In this document: piece after piece, positions 1 through 8,388 of the stretch | How the letters are laid out: every line of letters starts with the position of its first letter | Position numbering within the stretch: the stretch's first letter is position 1 | DNA from: Sphingomonadales bacterium | GTDB lineage: Bacteria > Pseudomonadota > Alphaproteobacteria > Sphingomonadales > Sphingomonadaceae | Length of the DNA stretch: 64,000 bases | NCBI GenBank assembly: GCA_016707885.1 | Contig: JADJGU010000006.1 | Location: 62,001-126,000, forward strand | Reading direction: 5' to 3' | Notes under the pieces: model-generated | The model's database searches: none | What the model saw: only the letters and a program-made list of their open reading frames with translations | Told to the model about the DNA's origin: nothing | Position numbers and translations under genes: made by a program

Positions 1-156
1 TAACAGGTTCTGCGCGTCCTCGCACAGTTCGCGGACATAGTGGAAATAGTCGGCGGCATCGACCACCACCGAAACACGGTTTGCGCGAGCAATCCGCCAA
101 CAATTGCGTCCCTCTTCAACGACAGGCACAATATCGGCGGATGGCTTTGCTGCCAT
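1..156 (-). CDS. Phospholipase D-like protein, N-terminal fragment
   Basis: Reading on the minus strand from an ATG at 156, 52 codons stay open to the window edge. The peptide contains NCWRIARANRVSVVVDAADY, which resembles the start of sphingomonad phospholipase D-family proteins, just before the first catalytic half. The HKD motifs would lie outside the window, so activity cannot be judged. The ATG lies one base after the stop of the acyl-CoA dehydrogenase gene, so the two are probably co-transcribed and translationally coupled. No clear ribosome binding site is seen apart from a GGAG about 20 bases upstream. Family assignment is from remembered similarity of a short segment only. Confidence 0.6.
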   Translation of the reverse strand, partial: MAAKPSADIVPVVEEGRNCWRIARANRVSVVVDAADYFHYVRELCEDAQNLL

Positions 157-157
157 A

Positions 158-1957
158 TCAGGCTACCGCAAACATCTCCGGCTCAAGTGCCATGATCGCT
201 TCGCTTCCTGCCTCGATCTTGCGGCGCAGCGCACCGCAGTCGGGGATGAAACGCTCGGCAAAATAGCGTGCGGTCACCAGCTTGGTTTCATAGAATTTTG
301 CATTGCCCGTTCCGGCGTCAAGTGCGGCCTGGGCAGCAGTCGCCATGCGCAACCATTGCAGGCCCAGTGCGACGATGCCCATGATGTGCATATAATGATG
401 CGCACCGGCACCGACATTGTTCGGGTTGGCCATGCCATTCTGCATGAACCACATCGTCGCTGCCTTAAGTTCGCCATTGGCCTTTTCGAGGCGGGCTGCG
501 AAATCTTCCAGCTTGCTGCCCTTGGCAGCGGCGCATTCATCATCGACCAGCTTGAAAAATGCCTGCACTGCACGCCCGCCATTCTGGGCCAGCTTGCGAC
601 CGACCAGATCCATCGCCTGCACGCCATTGGCGCCTTCGTAGATCATCGTGATGCGGGCATCGCGGACATATTGTTCCATGCCCCATTCACCGACATAGCC
701 ATGGCCGCCATAGACCTGCTGTGCATTGGTCGCGACTTCATAGCCCTTATCGGTGCCATAGCCTTTGATAACGGGGGTCAACAGCGAGAGCAGGTCGTCC
801 GCAACCGTGCGTTCTTCCTCGGTCTGGCCATTGTGGATGATGTCGGCGAGTAGCGCACCGTTGAGGCACAAAGCGCGCATCCCTTCGGTGAACGCCTTCG
901 AATCCATCAGCATCCGGCGGATGTCGGGGTGGACGAACAGCGTGTCGGCTTTCTCGTTCAGATCCTGCGGCCCGGTCAGCGCTCGGCCCTGACGGCGATC
1001 ATGCGCATATTGCACCGCATTCTGGTAGGCGACTTCTGCGACACCCAAGCCCTGCTGGCCTACCCCCAGACGCGCAATATTCATCATGATAAACATCGCA
1101 GCGAGGCCTTTATTCTCCTCACCCACCAGATAGCCGGTCGCGCCATCATAGTTCATAACGCAGGTCGCGTTGCCATGAATGCCCATCTTGTGTTCGAGCG
1201 AGCCACAGCCCAGCGGATTGCGCGCGCCCAGCGAGCCATCTTCGTTGACGAGGAATTTGGGCACGATGAAAAGCGATATGCCCTTCACATTGTCAGGAGC
1301 ATCAGGAGTCTTCGCGAGCACCAGATGGATGATATTTTCTGCCAGGTCATGGTCGCCCGACGAAATGAATATCTTGGTGCCTGTGATTGCATAGCTGCCA
1401 TCGCCATTGGGCACCGCCTTGGTGCGGATCAGGCCCAGATCGGTGCCGCAATGCGGCTCGGTCAGGTTCATTGTGCCCGTCCATTTGCCGCTGATCATGT
1501 TGGGCGCATAGATCGCCTTCAACTCGTCGCTGCCCTTGACGAGGATTGCCGAAACTGCGCCATGGGTCAGCCCGGGATACATGGCAAAGGCCATGTTCGA
1601 GCTTGCCATATATTCTTCGAATGCCATTGACAGGATATGCGGCATCCCCTGCCCGCCATATTCAACCGGCGCCGAAAGCGTTCCCCAACCGGCTTCGCAA
1701 TAGGCCTTATAGGCTTCCTTGAAGCCGTCGGGTGTCGTCACCGAACCATCGGCATGGCGGGTGCAGCCTTGCTTGTCGCCAACCCCGTTTAGTGGAAACA
1801 GCTCATTCTCGACGAACTTCGCACCCTCGGTCAAAATTGCTTCGACCATATCGGCGCTGGCATTTTCAAAACCCGGCATATTGGCATATTTCTCGATACC
1901 GAGCACTTCGTTGAGAATGAAAAGCGTGTCGCGCAACGGCGCTTTATATTGCGGCAT
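158..1957 (-). CDS. Acyl-CoA dehydrogenase, DmdC-like
   Basis: A 599-residue FAD enzyme that oxidises an acyl-CoA thioester to the 2,3-enoyl-CoA. The N-terminus MPQYKAPLRD and the ~600-residue length mark the long acyl-CoA dehydrogenase subfamily that includes 3-methylmercaptopropionyl-CoA dehydrogenase (DmdC). The middle domain contains MNLTEPHCGTDLG. The C-terminal domain has QVYGGHGYVGEWGMEQYVRD and IYEGANGVQAMDLVGRK, whose Glu (about residue 435) is the expected catalytic base. The substrate cannot be read from sequence; many sphingomonad members act in fatty-acid or branched-chain catabolism. It lies 30 bp downstream of a MerR regulator on the same strand, suggesting a regulated operon with the following phospholipase D-like gene. 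Confidence 0.9.
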   Translation of the reverse strand: MPQYKAPLRDTLFILNEVLGIEKYANMPGFENASADMVEAILTEGAKFVENELFPLNGVGDKQGCTRHADGSVTTPDGFKEAYKAYCEAGWGTLSAPVEYGGQGMPHILSMAFEEYMASSNMAFAMYPGLTHGAVSAILVKGSDELKAIYAPNMISGKWTGTMNLTEPHCGTDLGLIRTKAVPNGDGSYAITGTKIFISSGDHDLAENIIHLVLAKTPDAPDNVKGISLFIVPKFLVNEDGSLGARNPLGCGSLEHKMGIHGNATCVMNYDGATGYLVGEENKGLAAMFIMMNIARLGVGQQGLGVAEVAYQNAVQYAHDRRQGRALTGPQDLNEKADTLFVHPDIRRMLMDSKAFTEGMRALCLNGALLADIIHNGQTEEERTVADDLLSLLTPVIKGYGTDKGYEVATNAQQVYGGHGYVGEWGMEQYVRDARITMIYEGANGVQAMDLVGRKLAQNGGRAVQAFFKLVDDECAAAKGSKLEDFAARLEKANGELKAATMWFMQNGMANPNNVGAGAHHYMHIMGIVALGLQWLRMATAAQAALDAGTGNAKFYETKLVTARYFAERFIPDCGALRRKIEAGSEAIMALEPEMFAVA

Positions 1958-1987
1958 GGATACCCTCTTGTGTAATTGTTGCGCCGC

Positions 1988-2440
1988 TCAGGCGGCTTTG
2001 GTTTCTTCTGCTTCGACCTTTTCGACCAGGACAACAAAGTCAGTCAATTCGGCAATGGCACTGTCCAGATCGTGGCGCTGCTTTTTCAACAGCTCGATAC
2101 GGTCGAGACATTTCATGATTGTGACCTTGCGCTGGACATTACGGCCATCGTTTAAATCGTACAAATCGATCATTTCGCGAATTTCGGAAAGACTGAAACC
2201 TACGCGCTTGGCACGCAATATCCATGCAAGCCTGGCCCGGTCGCGCTTGGAATAGATGCGCGAAAGACCCTGCCGTTCCGGTGCGATCAATCCCTGATCT
2301 TCATAAAAGCGCAGCGCGCGAGCAGTCACATCGAATTCGGCCGACAGATCGGAAATGGTAAAAGTTTCGCGGTTGAGCGCATCGGGCGTATCGATTGTCG
2401 CATCGGCACGTTTCGCTGCCGCCGCTTTCTGCTCTGCCAT
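1988..2440 (-). CDS. MerR-family transcriptional regulator
   Basis: A 150-residue protein with a MerR winged helix-turn-helix. FTISDLSAEFDVTARALRFY (about residues 27-46) is the recognition region, followed by EDQGLIAPERQG and a dimerising coiled coil (about 100-140). No cysteine cluster is present at the C-terminus, so a metal sensor is unlikely. MerR proteins of this kind beside acyl-CoA dehydrogenases (LiuR-like) usually control acyl-CoA catabolism, and a similar role is inferred here. It is the first gene of a likely operon with the downstream dehydrogenase. A perfect palindrome lies 34-49 bp upstream of the ATG and is a plausible autoregulatory operator. Confidence 0.9.
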   Translation of the reverse strand: MAEQKAAAAKRADATIDTPDALNRETFTISDLSAEFDVTARALRFYEDQGLIAPERQGLSRIYSKRDRARLAWILRAKRVGFSLSEIREMIDLYDLNDGRNVQRKVTIMKCLDRIELLKKQRHDLDSAIAELTDFVVLVEKVEAEETKAA

Positions 2441-2473
2441 GTAAATTTCCTTCCCTTAGGTAAGCAAATTTAC

Positions 2474-2489
2474 TTTACGTTCGCGTAAA
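2474..2489. promoter_or_regulatory. Palindromic operator candidate upstream of the merR gene
   Basis: TTTACG-TTCG-CGTAAA is a perfect 6-bp-arm inverted repeat just upstream of the MerR gene. It is flanked by further near-repeats (TTTACT on one side, ACGTCAA on the other). It resembles the TTTACGT-type sites reported for LiuR-like MerR regulators of acyl-CoA degradation. Assignment to this MerR protein is inferred from position. Confidence 0.55.
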
Positions 2490-2541
2490 CGTCAACCCGA
2501 AACTCGGCGCGCAATAGCCGAGTGACGCTACGACAAACGGC

Positions 2542-3285
2542 TCAGGCGGGTGTAGGCGTAATGACCTGCTCGGGCTGGACCGGAGGCGTCACCGTATCAA
2601 CGGGCGGCTGCGGATCGACAACAGGCGGAACTGGCTGCGGTTTCGGCTTTGGCTTGGTCAAACTAGCCAGGATAACCACTTCCCCATCCATCTGCGTGGC
2701 ATCGTACAATGCTTGTGCGAACGGCTTGGGCAAACGGATACACCCATGTGATGCAGGGTATCCGGGATTGTGGCCGGCGTGCAGCGCAATACCATCCCAT
2801 GTCAGCCGCTGCATGAACGGCATTGGCGCATTGGCGTAGATATTGGATTCGTGATAGATCTTTTTCTGCAGGATTTTGAAAGCGCCAGTCGGCGTCTCTT
2901 TCCCCTTTTTTCCGGTCGAAATCGTGGCAAACCCAACCAGATCGTCGCCATCGAAAACATAAAGCCGCTGGATATCCAGAACGGCGACCAGTCGCAGCGG
3001 ATTGTTATAGCTTTCCCGCTTTTCCCAAACAAACTGCCCCGGCTTCAAACTATCTACTGGGCCCTTTTTTTTGGGCGGATCTACGGGCGGCGTATCTACC
3101 GCTGGCGGCGTAACCGGCGCAGGCGTAACGACGGGCGCGGGAACTGGCTCGACAGGCTGGGCAGCAGGAGCCTCAACCGGTGTCGGCGTCGCGACCGTTT
3201 CTGCGGGGATCTGCTGGGCGAATGCGGGCGTCATGAACGCGAGCATCACCAATGGCATTCCACCAACCAAAATCAAACAGCGCAT
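2542..3285 (-). CDS. Secreted L,D-transpeptidase (YkuD domain)
   Basis: A 247-residue periplasmic protein. It has a signal peptide (about residues 1-23, ending AFA), a proline-rich linker (27-75), a YkuD catalytic domain (about 95-205), and another proline-rich tail. The motif SHGCIRLP holds the catalytic Cys182, with His169 and His180 nearby. Such enzymes make 3-3 peptidoglycan cross-links or attach proteins to peptidoglycan. The start at 3285 is chosen because GGGGG sits five bases before that ATG and a signal peptide follows directly; an upstream ATG at 3318 would bury the signal. It is divergent from a second YkuD-type gene at 3503. Confidence 0.88.
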   Translation of the reverse strand: MRCLILVGGMPLVMLAFMTPAFAQQIPAETVATPTPVEAPAAQPVEPVPAPVVTPAPVTPPAVDTPPVDPPKKKGPVDSLKPGQFVWEKRESYNNPLRLVAVLDIQRLYVFDGDDLVGFATISTGKKGKETPTGAFKILQKKIYHESNIYANAPMPFMQRLTWDGIALHAGHNPGYPASHGCIRLPKPFAQALYDATQMDGEVVILASLTKPKPKPQPVPPVVDPQPPVDTVTPPVQPEQVITPTPA

Positions 3286-3502
3286 TACTGCCCCCAAATT
3301 CCAAAAACTAAAGTACAACTTTCGATGGATATTATGCTTGTATTTGCTGTCCTAGGCAACACGCATTCGTAGGCACGCATGGCATTTGCGAGCATTTGAC
3401 GAATAGGCCTTCAGCATCAAACCGCGCCTAGGCGGCAGTATTTTGCGCCGAACGGAGTCTATTGCCGTTGGGTTGGTAACCTCTATGGCTTATCTAGGTC
3501 AT

Positions 3503-4126
3503 ATGTTGAAAATTGGTCGCAGGTCATTTGTGCAGTCCGCCATGGCATCGATTGTCGGCGTTGGCGCAGCATCGCTGCCTATATCGGCGGTTCGTGCTCA
3601 GGAACTTCCCAAAGCTGAACTATCTCCAGAGATTTTGAAACGCGCGCGCGCTGCCTTTGCACGCCATGACAAACGTATCTGGCAACGCGAAACAATGGCG
3701 ATTGCGGATTTTTCGGCTCCGTCGCGGATTCCGCGTTTTCACATGCTCAATATGATCAGCGGGGAAACAACGCCGCTTTTGGTCGCGCACGGCAAAGGTT
3801 CGGACCCCGGCCATAGCGGCTGGGTGCAGCATTTCTCCAATGTCCCGGGATCCGAAGCCACTTCGGCTGGCAGCTACATTGCTGGCGAGAGTTATATTGG
3901 CCAGCACGGACTGTCTCGCCGTTTGATTGGCCTCGATCCGGAAAATGACCAGGCCGAGAATCGCGCGATCGTTATTCACGCGGCATGGTATGTAGACCCT
4001 TCGCTCGCTGCAGAGCGCGGCAAAATCGGGCGCAGCCAAGGCTGCTTTGCTTTTTCAAAGGATGACATTGGTCAGGTGCTGTGGCGCCTCGGCCCCGGAT
4101 CGTTGCTCTACGCCGACAAGGCGTAG
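3503..4126 (+). CDS. Murein L,D-transpeptidase catalytic-domain protein (YkuD_2 type)
   Basis: A 207-residue exported protein. The chosen start gives KIGRRSFVQ, a twin-arginine (Tat)-like motif, followed by a hydrophobic stretch ending AVRA. An ATG at 3443 would add 20 residues before it. The mature part matches the YkuD_2 family: HAAWYVDP and SQGCFAF, where Cys of SxGC (about residue 181) is the nucleophile position. The family is thought to be related to L,D-transpeptidases, but activity is poorly characterised. It is divergent from the classical L,D-transpeptidase gene at 2542-3285, with about 217 bp shared between them for promoters. Confidence 0.8.
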   Translation: MLKIGRRSFVQSAMASIVGVGAASLPISAVRAQELPKAELSPEILKRARAAFARHDKRIWQRETMAIADFSAPSRIPRFHMLNMISGETTPLLVAHGKGSDPGHSGWVQHFSNVPGSEATSAGSYIAGESYIGQHGLSRRLIGLDPENDQAENRAIVIHAAWYVDPSLAAERGKIGRSQGCFAFSKDDIGQVLWRLGPGSLLYADKA

Positions 4127-4129
4127 ATT

Positions 4130-4663
4130 CTATTCCGCGTTAATTACCCCGCAAACTATCCTCTTGCCGCTGTTACCGCTTGGGTCGGTGATATTGTCGT
4201 CGGCACGTTCGTGGATCACCAGCGCCGCACCATCGGCATCGAGCATTCCCCCCTCACCTTTCAGCCGCACATCCGGCAGGAAGAAGTCGACAACTACATT
4301 GATGTCCGAATAGGCATCAATATTGGGCAAATCGCCCTTATGCGGCCCTGCCGGGTTATCCAGCCCATGCTTTTTGGTTTCGGGATTCCAGTGCGGGCCC
4401 GCACTCGCGAAATCTGGTCCTTCGCATTTGCCAACTGTATGTACATGCATCGCATAGCGGCCCTTTCCGGGCACCTGCAGCCACAGCTTCCCGCGAACCC
4501 CGCCTTTTGCTTGCAGGAATTTGGCGGTTCCGGAGCCATCGGTATATTGTAGCGAGGCTGCCGCAAGGTTGGCCCGCGCATCAGCCTTTAAATTCGGCTT
4601 TTCGAGCGACTTGCAGGCGGCGAGCGGGGCGATGACGAGGAGGAGGATCAATTTGCGGTTCAT
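4130..4663 (-). CDS. sodC: Cu/Zn superoxide dismutase, lipoprotein
   Basis: A 177-residue protein disproportionating superoxide in the periplasm. The N-terminus MNRKLILLLVIAPLAAC gives a lipobox LAAC with Cys17, so it is probably a membrane-anchored lipoprotein. Metal ligands are visible: HVH (Cu), GPHWNP (bridging His), KKHG and PHKGD (Zn His and Asp), and VIHERADD (Cu His). The C-terminal GNSGKRIVCGVI is typical. The start at 4663 is chosen because it begins the signal sequence; a longer frame to 4711 would overlap serB. It ends 3 bp from the convergent YkuD_2 gene and follows serB on the same strand. Confidence 0.9.
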   Translation of the reverse strand: MNRKLILLLVIAPLAACKSLEKPNLKADARANLAAASLQYTDGSGTAKFLQAKGGVRGKLWLQVPGKGRYAMHVHTVGKCEGPDFASAGPHWNPETKKHGLDNPAGPHKGDLPNIDAYSDINVVVDFFLPDVRLKGEGGMLDADGAALVIHERADDNITDPSGNSGKRIVCGVINAE

Positions 4664-4695
4664 ACCGGCGAACCTATTCGTACCGCACGCCTTCA

Positions 4696-5607
4696 TCAAC
4701 CCATAACCCACTCGGTCCGTCGCACTGCTTGCGCAAAGAGCAACGCGGTCAAATCATTGTGCCGAATTGCAAAGTTGGCCTTTTCGATCAATGCCGGCTT
4801 GGCATGATAGGCGGCACCAATCCCGCCACCGTCAATGGCAGCCTCGACCATCAAAATATCATTGGCACCATCGCCCGCCGCGAGCACCAGCTCGGGCGCT
4901 ATGCCCAATTGCTGCCGCGCCATGTGCAATTGCCGCGCCTTTTCGTGCGCATAGACTATATCTCCATCAACCGTGCCGTCGAGAAAGTCCCCCGATATCC
5001 CCAGCCGGTTCGCCGCCATGCTGTCGAACCCGGCCATTTCGACCACCGCAGCCACGAAATCGGTGAAGCCGCCCGAAACCAGCAAGCCATGCGCGCCCCA
5101 GCCGCGCATCGTCTTAAGCAATATGTCTGCCCCGGGTGTTAGCCGCACGCGTTCGTCGATACATTGTTGAATGGTATCGCGGTGCAGCCCTTTCAGAAGC
5201 GCAACACGACCACGCAAGGCCCCCTCGAAATCCAGTTCGCCCTGCATCGCGCGTTCGGTGATTTCGGCAATCTCAGTCTTGATACCCGCATAGTCTGCCA
5301 GCTCGTCGATACATTCAACGGTGATGATCGTGCTGTCCATATCCGACACGAGCAGCAGCTTGCGGCGGTTCGTTGAGGTCTGGACGCAGACGTCCATGAC
5401 GTTTTCGACGCCGCGCAAGGCATCGCGCGCCGTCTCGATCCGTCCAGCGAATGCAAGGTCAACGGCTTTGCCCTGCTCCAGCCAGTCATGGTCACCCGGC
5501 TCCAACCCGGCGTCGCGCAAGCGATCAGCTGCCTCGGATAACATTCCCGCGTCCAGATGATCTGCCGCTATCAGTGTGGCGACATTTGTGGAAGAAGCTG
5601 ACAACAT
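4696..5607 (-). CDS. serB: Phosphoserine phosphatase
   Basis: A 303-residue HAD-family enzyme for the last step of serine synthesis, removing phosphate from L-phosphoserine. The N-terminal ~80 residues are a weak ACT-like region. The catalytic DMDST is at residues 89-93 (Asp89 nucleophile, Asp91 acid/base). LLVSGGFTDFVA supplies the motif II Ser, and AAGDGANDILM the motif III Asp. The start at 5607 overlaps the start of miaA: both initiate within the tetranucleotide CATG on opposite strands. A longer frame to 5727 would run into miaA coding sequence and is rejected. Confidence 0.92.
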   Translation of the reverse strand: MLSASSTNVATLIAADHLDAGMLSEAADRLRDAGLEPGDHDWLEQGKAVDLAFAGRIETARDALRGVENVMDVCVQTSTNRRKLLLVSDMDSTIITVECIDELADYAGIKTEIAEITERAMQGELDFEGALRGRVALLKGLHRDTIQQCIDERVRLTPGADILLKTMRGWGAHGLLVSGGFTDFVAAVVEMAGFDSMAANRLGISGDFLDGTVDGDIVYAHEKARQLHMARQQLGIAPELVLAAGDGANDILMVEAAIDGGGIGAAYHAKPALIEKANFAIRHNDLTALLFAQAVRRTEWVMG

Positions 5608-6544
5608 GACGAATCCGCAAAAAAGGCCGAGAGGCAAAAGACTGGCGCTTATTGCCGGTCCAACGGCCAGCGGCAAGACCGCATTGGCGCTGCGGCTCGC
5701 CCAATCGCGTCCGGTGACAATCATCAATGCGGATAGCGCGCAGGTCTATGCGCATCTGCCGATCCTAAGCGCTCAGCCGAGTGCTGAGGAAATAGCTAGC
5801 GCACCGCACCGGCTGTTCGGCTATCTCGACGGGCGCGAAACTTGTTCGGCGGCGCGCTGGGCACAGGATGCAAAGCGCGAGATAGAGACGGCGTGGAGCG
5901 AGGATCGGTTGCCGATACTCGTCGGTGGGACGGGCTTGTATCTGCGCACACTGCTCGATGGCATTGCGCCGATACCCGATATCGACCCCGAAGTGCGCAG
6001 TGCTGTGCGTGCCCTGCCCACAGCGGAGGCCTATCAGGCTTTGGTCGAAATTGACGCCGCCAGCGCGACTGCGCTCTCCCCCAATGACGACAGCCGGATC
6101 AAACGCGCTCTCGAAGTGATGCGTTCGACAGGCAAGAGCATCGTCGAATGGCGCAAGCTGCGCGAAGGCGGGATCGGCGATGCGGTTGAACTGCACCCCC
6201 TCCTGCTCTTGCCGCCGCGCGATTGGCTGCATGAACGGTGTGACTTGCGCTTCGAACAAATGCTGGAACGCGGCGCTGTTGACGAGGTGCGGGCGCTGCT
6301 GGCGCTCAATCTGCCTGCGGATGCACCGGTGATGCGAGCGATCGGCGTTCCTGAAATCGCAGCTATGCTGCGCGGAGAGATCGATCGCGACGAAGCCCTC
6401 GCCCGTGGCCAGGCGGCCACGCGCCAATATGCCAAACGGCAGTATACCTGGTTCCGCAACCAGCCTCCCGAGAGATGGCCTCGTTACACCGAGGTTTATA
6501 ATGATTCTGAATTCAATATAATTGAAAGATTATTTCAATTTTAA
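5606..6544 (+). CDS. miaA: tRNA dimethylallyltransferase
   Basis: A 312-residue enzyme transferring the dimethylallyl group to N6 of A37 in tRNAs reading UNN codons. The P-loop GPTASGKT is at residues 18-25. INADSAQVY (Asp catalytic region), LVGGTGLYLR and the C-terminal YAKRQYTWFRNQ are all characteristic. The ATG at 5606 is preceded by GGAAGAAG about 8-15 bases upstream and starts the conserved region sooner than the ATG at 5576. It is divergent from serB with overlapping start codons. Confidence 0.93.
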   Translation: MTNPQKRPRGKRLALIAGPTASGKTALALRLAQSRPVTIINADSAQVYAHLPILSAQPSAEEIASAPHRLFGYLDGRETCSAARWAQDAKREIETAWSEDRLPILVGGTGLYLRTLLDGIAPIPDIDPEVRSAVRALPTAEAYQALVEIDAASATALSPNDDSRIKRALEVMRSTGKSIVEWRKLREGGIGDAVELHPLLLLPPRDWLHERCDLRFEQMLERGAVDEVRALLALNLPADAPVMRAIGVPEIAAMLRGEIDRDEALARGQAATRQYAKRQYTWFRNQPPERWPRYTEVYNDSEFNIIERLFQF

Positions 6545-6547
6545 CTG

Positions 6548-6576
6548 TTGACATGCCATTTTCTAATCCGTAACGA
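6548..6576 (+). promoter_or_regulatory. Possible promoter of the ilvIHC operon
   Basis: A perfect TTGACA lies at 6548-6553, immediately after the miaA stop. A weak -10-like TAACGA follows 17 bases later, 67 bp before the ilvI start. No leader peptide rich in branched-chain residues is present in between. Supported only by the -35 match. Confidence 0.35.
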
Positions 6577-6642
6577 GCCTGCTCTTGCCAACCTTGCTGC
6601 GTCGCAACATAGGTCAGGTCTCTCTGAAAGAGGAATAGGAAA

Positions 6643-8388
6643 TTGGCCGAAAAATCCGGCGCTGACATATTGATTGAAGCCCTGCTCGCGCAGGGTGTGG
6701 ACACCGTTTTCGGCTATCCAGGCGGCGCAGTGCTGCCGATTTACGACGCGCTTTTCCAGCATCCCAAGATCCTCCACGTGCTTGTCCGTCACGAAGCAGG
6801 GGCTGCCCACGCAGCCGAGGGCTATGCCCGCTCGACCGGCAAACCCGGCGTGGTGCTCGTCACCTCCGGCCCGGGAGCGACCAATGCCGTTACGGGCATC
6901 GCTGACGCTTTCATGGATTCGATCCCAATGGTGTGCATCACTGGGCAGGTCGCCACCAATTTGATCGGATCGGACGCCTTTCAGGAAGCCGACACCATCG
7001 GCATCACCCGCCACTGCACCAAGCATAATTATCTGGTGAAGGACCCGGCGGAACTGGGTGCCGTCGTTGCCGAGGCCTTCCATATCGCCACACAAGGCCG
7101 TCCCGGCCCTGTCGTGATCGACATCCCCAAAAATGTGCAGGTCGCAACGGCCGAATTTGATCGGCACGGCAACAATGCTGCCAAACGTTATGTTCCGGCA
7201 GGCGACGCCGATTTCGCTGCGATTACGCAGGCAGTAGAACTGCTCGCCAAAGCCAAGGCACCGATTCTCTATACCGGTGGCGGCATCATCAATTCCGGCC
7301 CCGATGCTAGCGCAGCATTGCGGGAACTGGCAGCCCTTGCTGGCGCTCCAGTCACTTCGACGCTGATGGGCCTAGGCTCCTTCCCGGCATCCGATCCTGC
7401 CTGGCTCGGCATGCTCGGCATGCACGGCACTTATGAAGCCAATATGGCAATGAACCAGTGCGACGTGATGCTGTGCCTCGGCGCGCGCTTTGACGACCGC
7501 GTTACCGGCCGCCTCGACGCCTTCTCGCCGAACAGCATCAAGGTGCATATCGATATCGACCGCAGTTCGATCAACAAGACGGTGCGCGTGGACCTGCCCA
7601 TCGTCGCCGATGTCGGCAAGGCGATTCGCCAGATGATCACCATCTGGAACAGCCGCAAGCTGCAGGCACAAAAGCTGGACGAATGGTGGGCGCGGATCAA
7701 GGGCTGGCGCTCGGTCGGATCGCTCAACTATCCGGCAAGCCAGTCCGAAATCATGCCGCAATATGCGATCGAGCGGTTGTTTCAGCTGACCAAGAACAAG
7801 GCTCCGGTCATCACTACCGAGGTTGGCCAACACCAGATGTGGGCGGCACAGCATTTCCATTTTGATGCGCCCAACAAATGGCTGACCAGCGGCGGTCTTG
7901 GTACAATGGGCTATGGCCTACCGGCAGCGATTGGCGCACAGATGGGCAATCCAGACGCGTTGGTGATCGACATTGCCGGTGAAGCCTCAATCCAGATGAA
8001 CATCCAGGAAATGGGCACTGCCAGCCAGTATCGCCTGCCGGTCAAGGTTTTCATCCTCAACAATGAATGGATGGGGATGGTGCGCCAGTGGCAGCAGCTG
8101 ACCTATGAAAGCCGCTATTCGAACAGCTATTCGGATAGCCTGCCCGATTTCGTAGCACTTGCCGAAGCCTATGGCTGGAAAGGCATACGTTGCGACGATC
8201 CGGCAAAGCTCGACGATGCCATTGCCGAAATGCTGGCCTATGACGGGCCGGTGATGTTCGACTGCCGCGTATCCAAGGAAGCGAACTGCTTCCCGATGAT
8301 CCCCAGCGGTGCAGCGCATACCGAAATGATCCTGCACTCGGACGAGGTTTCAGGCACGATGGACGACGAAGCGAAGGCGCTCGTATAA
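6643..8388 (+). CDS. ilvI: Acetolactate synthase large subunit
   Basis: A 581-residue thiamine-diphosphate enzyme condensing two pyruvates (or pyruvate plus 2-oxobutyrate), the first common step of valine/leucine/isoleucine synthesis. The N-terminal domain has VFGYPGGAVLPIYDAL and HEAGAAHAAEGYAR (ThDP-activating Glu). The central FAD-binding domain and the C-terminal ThDP/Mg region IAGEASIQMNIQEM complete the protein. Initiation is at TTG, preceded by AGGAATAGGA as a good ribosome binding site. Its stop overlaps the ilvH start by one base (TAATG), and ilvC follows, making an ilvI-ilvH-ilvC operon. Confidence 0.95.
   Translation: MAEKSGADILIEALLAQGVDTVFGYPGGAVLPIYDALFQHPKILHVLVRHEAGAAHAAEGYARSTGKPGVVLVTSGPGATNAVTGIADAFMDSIPMVCITGQVATNLIGSDAFQEADTIGITRHCTKHNYLVKDPAELGAVVAEAFHIATQGRPGPVVIDIPKNVQVATAEFDRHGNNAAKRYVPAGDADFAAITQAVELLAKAKAPILYTGGGIINSGPDASAALRELAALAGAPVTSTLMGLGSFPASDPAWLGMLGMHGTYEANMAMNQCDVMLCLGARFDDRVTGRLDAFSPNSIKVHIDIDRSSINKTVRVDLPIVADVGKAIRQMITIWNSRKLQAQKLDEWWARIKGWRSVGSLNYPASQSEIMPQYAIERLFQLTKNKAPVITTEVGQHQMWAAQHFHFDAPNKWLTSGGLGTMGYGLPAAIGAQMGNPDALVIDIAGEASIQMNIQEMGTASQYRLPVKVFILNNEWMGMVRQWQQLTYESRYSNSYSDSLPDFVALAEAYGWKGIRCDDPAKLDDAIAEMLAYDGPVMFDCRVSKEANCFPMIPSGAAHTEMILHSDEVSGTMDDEAKALV

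Noticed and set aside
6553..6573. Short frame MPFSNP before ilvI as a possible leader peptide
   Set aside because: It has no Ile, Val or Leu run and no competing hairpins, so it does not look like an ilv attenuator.
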